A stretch of 64,000 bases of DNA from Salminus brasiliensis (Eukaryota; Chordata; Actinopteri; Characiformes; Bryconidae): NCBI RefSeq assembly GCF_030463535.1, contig NC_132878.1, positions 23,999,925 through 24,063,924 of the forward strand, written 5' to 3'. Every line of letters begins with the position of its first letter. The stretch's first letter is position 1. Positions 59,494 through 64,000 of the stretch are shown here, one piece after another. A program made the position numbers and the translations under genes. Under the pieces are notes generated by a model. It saw nothing but the letters and a program-made list of their open reading frames with translations, did not search any database and had not been told where the DNA came from.

Positions 59494-62400
59494 CTAAGCG
59501 TGACTGGGTCCAGCCTCCAGTTCTTTCACTAAGTAAGGCAGTTTCTTCTTGAGGATGTCATAAAATTGCACTTTCACAGCCTGTCCTCCTGAGTGGAGAT
59601 TGTCGTACAAGAGCCTCATTTGTTCCTGACATGGTTTTGCAGCTTTGATCTTATCGTACATTTCCTTGCTAATCATTTCATGGCTTCGTAAACCGTCTAG
59701 TATCTCCATTATAGAGGAAACTCTCTGAATGAGTGTTTCTCTGTGTTCATCCACAAATATAGCTCCTGAAATACAGATAAACGACACATGATAAATGAGT
59801 TTAACCTGTTACTTAAGCAAATCCATTGTGGATTTAATGTAAAAACACATAAGAGGAGGAAGTGTTTCTATGTGCCAGTATCACTTTTCCAAATTCTATT
59901 AATATAATTTTACAATCAGAAAGTCTTACGTGCTGCATCTGTTTGGAGTGTGGTTCCCTCTGTAAAATTATCACATGTGAAAAGATAAGAAATTGGCATT
60001 TAATGTTTGTTTATTCAAAAAAGTAAGAGTGTACAAAATGTAAGAACATTTACATACCTGTAAGAAAAACAAGCCGAGGCTCCCACACCACCTGTTCATT
60101 TTCATCCAACAGCCCTATTGTAGCATCCTCAGCCTCTAAGTCTATGAACACTTCAAATGTGGGATGATAGTTGGGTCCATAGTCACATTCAAATTGCTCC
60201 ACCTAGTGGAAAAACACATGAATAGAGTTTTAACCCAGACATCAAACTATTTCTGAAATATATCAACTATTTTTCCTCACAAATGGATGTTGTGTAATAA
60301 CAAGCTTTTGTGGTGAGGGAAATGGAGGACTGTAATTTACCTTTGGCTGGGATACATAAGGGTCACAGGAAGGCTTGTATTTTCTCCCAGGGGTCAATTG
60401 ACATTTAGAGCTGGTGTCAATGTATTTGCTGTGTGGATGTTTCTTCATCACCTTGAAGGACAGGAAATTCATTACAACAAGTTATACAGTTTTGCCAAAC
60501 GTATACTCAAAGAAAAACTCAGAGCTGAGTAGTCAGTATAGTGCACATGTAATTTGGACTTTCAGAGTAGAGAAATTGGACTTTCTGTGCGTTACAGTGT
60601 TTTATGTCAGCGTAACAAAAAAGGCAGCTGAAAGGTGTGAAACGTATATTGCCATATTTATGTTGCTTAAAATGGTCATTTGAAGATGCAGGTTACCTCT
60701 TCAACTGGCACATTCCTCGGCAACAAATGGATGTGTACTTTTCTCCTCCTTTGTCTGCCAGACAAGTTTTTATGGAAGAGTAATACTTGAGCACTGATGG
60801 GATTAGCTTGGAATAGATTTCTTATGAGACCAAAGAGAGAGAGACCTTGGATGCGTATGATCACATGTGTCGTCGTCACTCTAAGCGGTGAGATGATCTC
60901 TACATTACCATCTGTGAAATGTGCCACAGCCTGCTGGGCCTGATTCTTCTCTGTAAAATGTGAACAAACAGTCACTACCCCTAGTGAAAAAAATAGACTC
61001 GAATATACTAATCTACATTATGCTACAGTGCACTAAAATGTACTAGTTGCCACACTAATGATTAATGCACTTAAAGAGTGCTAAAATGCTACAATTTTTG
61101 TACGTATTATATTTTAACTGAACAGAAATAGTACACAAGCACAACTTTAATTGTGTTAGGTCTACTTAACTGTACTACAATGGAACCATTTAACTGTACT
61201 ACAAGGGAATTATACTACTAAGTAGACATCAAATATACTACTGTATACGTATAGAAACAAACATGTTTCTAATGACACATAAATGATGTTGGCAAAGTGT
61301 GTAGCTAATATTCTCACTTAACTTAATAAAGGTTGTATCAGTGGCTTATGGGGCTGTCCTGGATGATTGACCCTGAATGTTTTTTTTAAATAATAATTTG
61401 TAATAATTCGCAATTTATACACTTTTTTATTTATTAACAGTAAGATCAGACTGTATGAAGCACATGAGAAAAAAAAATGTAAAATTGTGGGTTTGTGCAC
61501 AATCGCTAGCTATGACATTTCGATGCATAGCACAACTCAACAGAACACCTGTTCAAGTTGGGGAGCATTTTTTTAAAGAAATTACCCACAGGCCCTCACC
61601 CACAGAAAATAATGTGTCAGGTGAGTCAGCAGTGAGGGAGTAGCCTGTTTAGCACTGGTATAGACCTCTGGTTAATGTTAGTTGAGGTTTACTGTAAATG
61701 CATTTGACATGAATATATACTGCAACCTAATAAAAGTATAAATTATACAATTTGCCATTGTATAACTAGTCTATGCACCCAGCTGACCTGTTTCCTGTCT
61801 GCTCTCCTTTACTCTGCATTATCTGGTAGCCACCCCATGGATCACATGCCAGTCAACCTTAGTGCTATTAATTCAAAACGATAAAACAGGGGAAAATAGA
61901 CAATTCAGGGAAAAATAGACAAAAGTATTCAAACCAAAAAGTAAAAAATGCCCATGGCCTAATATAGTTTCAGTGCATTATGTCTCTCCTCTGTCTTTAC
62001 CAATGTCCCCATCGCTGTCAGCTTTTAGCATCAGTTGTTAAAAAAGTAGAGTGAAAAAGTGTTAAAGTAGTTCATTTTTGCTTTTCTCTTTATTACAAGT
62101 TTCTCTGCACTTCATTTATGCTTTCTATCCATCTCAAAGGAGCCAACTCTGTTATTCATATATATTGAATCATATTAAAATAGTGTCCAAATATATTCCT
62201 CCTGAATGAGGCCCACAAGGGCCAGGAGGAAGTAGCATTGAAGTACTTTAAGTATTAAGAAAAAGTTTTTGTATTGTATTAATTGTATTAATGCTTAAGG
62301 ATAAACTTACCTGAAAGTATCTCACAGTGTAGGAGGTGCAGGTGACTGATTGACCCTTTGCAGTTTATATCATATAGAGGTCCTGCGGGCTGCATCTGGC

Positions 62401-62844
62401 CTAAACTATTCAAGAGATGAGTATCCCAGGAGAGTATTCTGTACAGCACCTCCCCTCTCCCCTCCATCTCAAACACAAGGCTGGTGAATTTGCATTGAAA
62501 CAGACCAGCATGCGGACACTGAAACCTGCAAAGCAAGGTCAAATATAATGTCTCAATATACTCAGCTGCTTGCCCTCATTGTTTAACACAGTGGCTCTCA
62601 ATCTAGACCAGGAAACACCAGCCAGGCAAAGCTTTTTTCCTCTTTTACAGCTTCCAAGTGTTGGTAACTGGAATAGAATAAAAAGCCTTTGTGAACTGGT
62701 TTGAAATCTGGTCTAGGTTGAAACTTGCTGGTTGAGTAAACACTGCATTAAGCTGACATATTACCTGTAGAAGGTAAGGGTACCATCCCCTAGACTGACT
62801 TTAGCCTCTTCAGGAGTGAATATGTTAGTATGTGCTGAGAGCAG
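59494..62844 (-). CDS. NLRP1-like inflammasome protein, C-terminal part (FIIND + CARD); 5' end outside window
   Basis: Exons on minus: 62844-62765, 62525-62311, 60950-60697, 60451-60341, 60202-60058, 59959-59930, 59765-59494. All are GT-AG and in frame, giving the last 368 residues. The order is a ZU5 half (FTPEEAKVSLGDG...; GRGEVLYRILSWD...GPLYDINC), a UPA half (ISAQVLLFHKNLS; YGPNYHPTFEVFI), and a CARD (FVDEHRETLIQRV to VKELEAGPSHA). Fish NLRP1 and related proteins sense pathogen activity in the cytosol. FIIND self-cleavage frees the UPA-CARD part, which assembles with ASC/caspase-1. At the expected cleavage site the sequence reads GLS instead of SFS; the upstream His of AHF lies 27 residues before the Ser. 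NACHT and LRR exons, if present, lie beyond 64,000; a CARD8-like short gene is possible. Confidence 0.85.
60951..62310 (-). other. Intron of the NLRP1-like gene
   Basis: About 1.36 kb between the ZU5 and UPA exons. A/T-rich with ACTGTACTACAA repeats near 61,150-61,260. A plus-strand frame at 61,455 has no recognisable similarity. Confidence 0.5.
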
Positions 62845-64000
62845 CTACAGTGGAGAACAACAGGTGAGGACAAAACAGAGCATTATTCCACACTCATCTT
62901 GACCTATAGCTATATTTTATATACATGTCTAATAATGTATAGTAATGTTTTTGGTATAAACATGTTTCACATGTACGGTATTTTCTTATCATTAGTGTAG
63001 TGATGGCACAATACCAACAAGGCTCTGTCTGTAGTTTATTTTATTATATGGTCTAAATACCACAGTTTTAAAGTGGACATATGATAAAAAACTCACTTTT
63101 TCAGCACTTGCCTACAAACGTACATTCTAAACATGTCTGAAATAAAACTCTCATTAGAATAAAACTCTCATTCTCATTAGGATTATACCACCCCCGGTCT
63201 AAGTAGCTCGACCCACTTTGTTTTTAAGGTGTCTGTAATTCTCATTCGAGCCAGACTTAGTGCTATGTGCAGTTGATCAGTGTTTATTAAGCACTCACTA
63301 TATCATTGATATGAGACAATAAAATATCATCATATTGCCCAGTCCTTCCTCCACCTTTCCTTAAAAGTCCTCTACTTACACACCTATCCTGCTGCTTTAA
63401 GATGCTGACGTTTCATTTGTCCATTCTTCCTCCCTGCCGCCCGGTTGACCAGGCGGTTGGCTTCTCCCCTGCCTTTCATGAATGACAGGATCTGCGAGGG
63501 TCCCAATACTTTTGTCCAAAAGTTTATACTGTATTTATAATTTCACTTATTGAATATCATCTTATCAGCACTTGGGTGTAAAATGAGAGAATAGATGTAG
63601 ATGTTTTAGAGTATTTGTTACTTTAACTCAATCAGGAAATCGGGCAATCAGGCACAATTTACAGTGTATATCACTGCCGGGGATCGCTGCTAAAATGAGA
63701 AGAGACCTGACCTCACAGCCAACTGAGTATTGTAAAGCTGCAGCATTGAAATCACTAATGTATTTCAACCACTTGCTGTGCTGTATGTTGAACTGTACAC
63801 GTAGACTTCAAGACCAGAAAGACTAGCAAATAGAAATTCGTAAAATCCCTCTGATGCAGCTCAGTTAGTATAATCGGCATGGTTGTTTTGCGTCTGTAAA
63901 GTTTACTGCTCACTTTTAAAGCTCTAGGTCATGGTTACGGATTGAGTAGCTCTGACTTTTACTAAGAGAAAACGTGAAAAGCATTATGTAAATCTCACAC
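62845..64000. other. Upstream intron/flank of the NLRP1-like gene
   Basis: No exon recognised. The phrase GGTCCCAATACTTTTGTCCA at about 63,500-63,522 is common at the ends of fish DNA transposons, suggesting a remnant there. Confidence 0.35.

Noticed and set aside
63850-63900. Possible tRNA-like start (GCAGCTCAGTTAGTATAATC)
   Set aside because: No B box or acceptor stem follows; not a tRNA gene.

Overview
The window is nuclear DNA of a ray-finned fish. It has spliced genes with GT-AG introns, fish-type LINE and V-SINE remnants, and a fish-type FIIND-CARD (NLRP1-like) gene. I cannot name the species. All three main gene loci are on the minus strand.

Layout. (1) 1-11,400: a LINE remnant, a 35-bp minisatellite and the complete ODAD2/ARMC4 gene. 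It has 16 coding exons that join in frame to 831 aa, with a non-coding first exon and promoter near 11.16-11.28 kb. The product is an armadillo-repeat subunit of the outer dynein arm docking complex of motile cilia and sperm flagella. (2) 11,530-57,545: a tandem array carrying seven copies of a testis-specific serine/threonine kinase (TSSK6-like) gene. A full unit is about 7.18 kb. In + strand order it holds a broken Ty3/gypsy gag fragment, about 1.1 kb of AT-rich DNA, a decayed antisense pol fragment, the five-exon kinase gene (minus), a compact CRE+TATA promoter, a T-rich spacer, and a small two-exon gene on the plus strand (predicted 64 aa). Units meet at a poly-T tract inside the retroelement sequence. 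Copies 1 and 2 are separated by a deletion that removed most of one small gene and one gag block. Copy 7 has a one-base frameshift in the kinase domain and lacks the divergent small gene. (3) 57,545-64,000: T-rich low-complexity DNA and a LINE 3' tail, then the 3' part of an NLRP1-like inflammasome gene (FIIND plus CARD, seven exons in frame). Its 5' end lies beyond the window.

The locus joins a motile-cilium/sperm gene to an amplified sperm-kinase cluster. In copies 1-6 the kinase domain differs only at synonymous sites, while the roughly 230-residue C-terminal tail, which I cannot assign to a family, varies in amino acids. Each copy keeps a perfect cAMP-response element upstream of a TATA box, the arrangement expected of a CREM-driven spermatid gene. 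The amplified TSSK6-like/divergent-small-gene cassette on a retroelement-bounded tandem unit is the most unusual thing here. Exon structures were worked out by hand from splice signals and reading-frame continuity; no search or transcript evidence was available.
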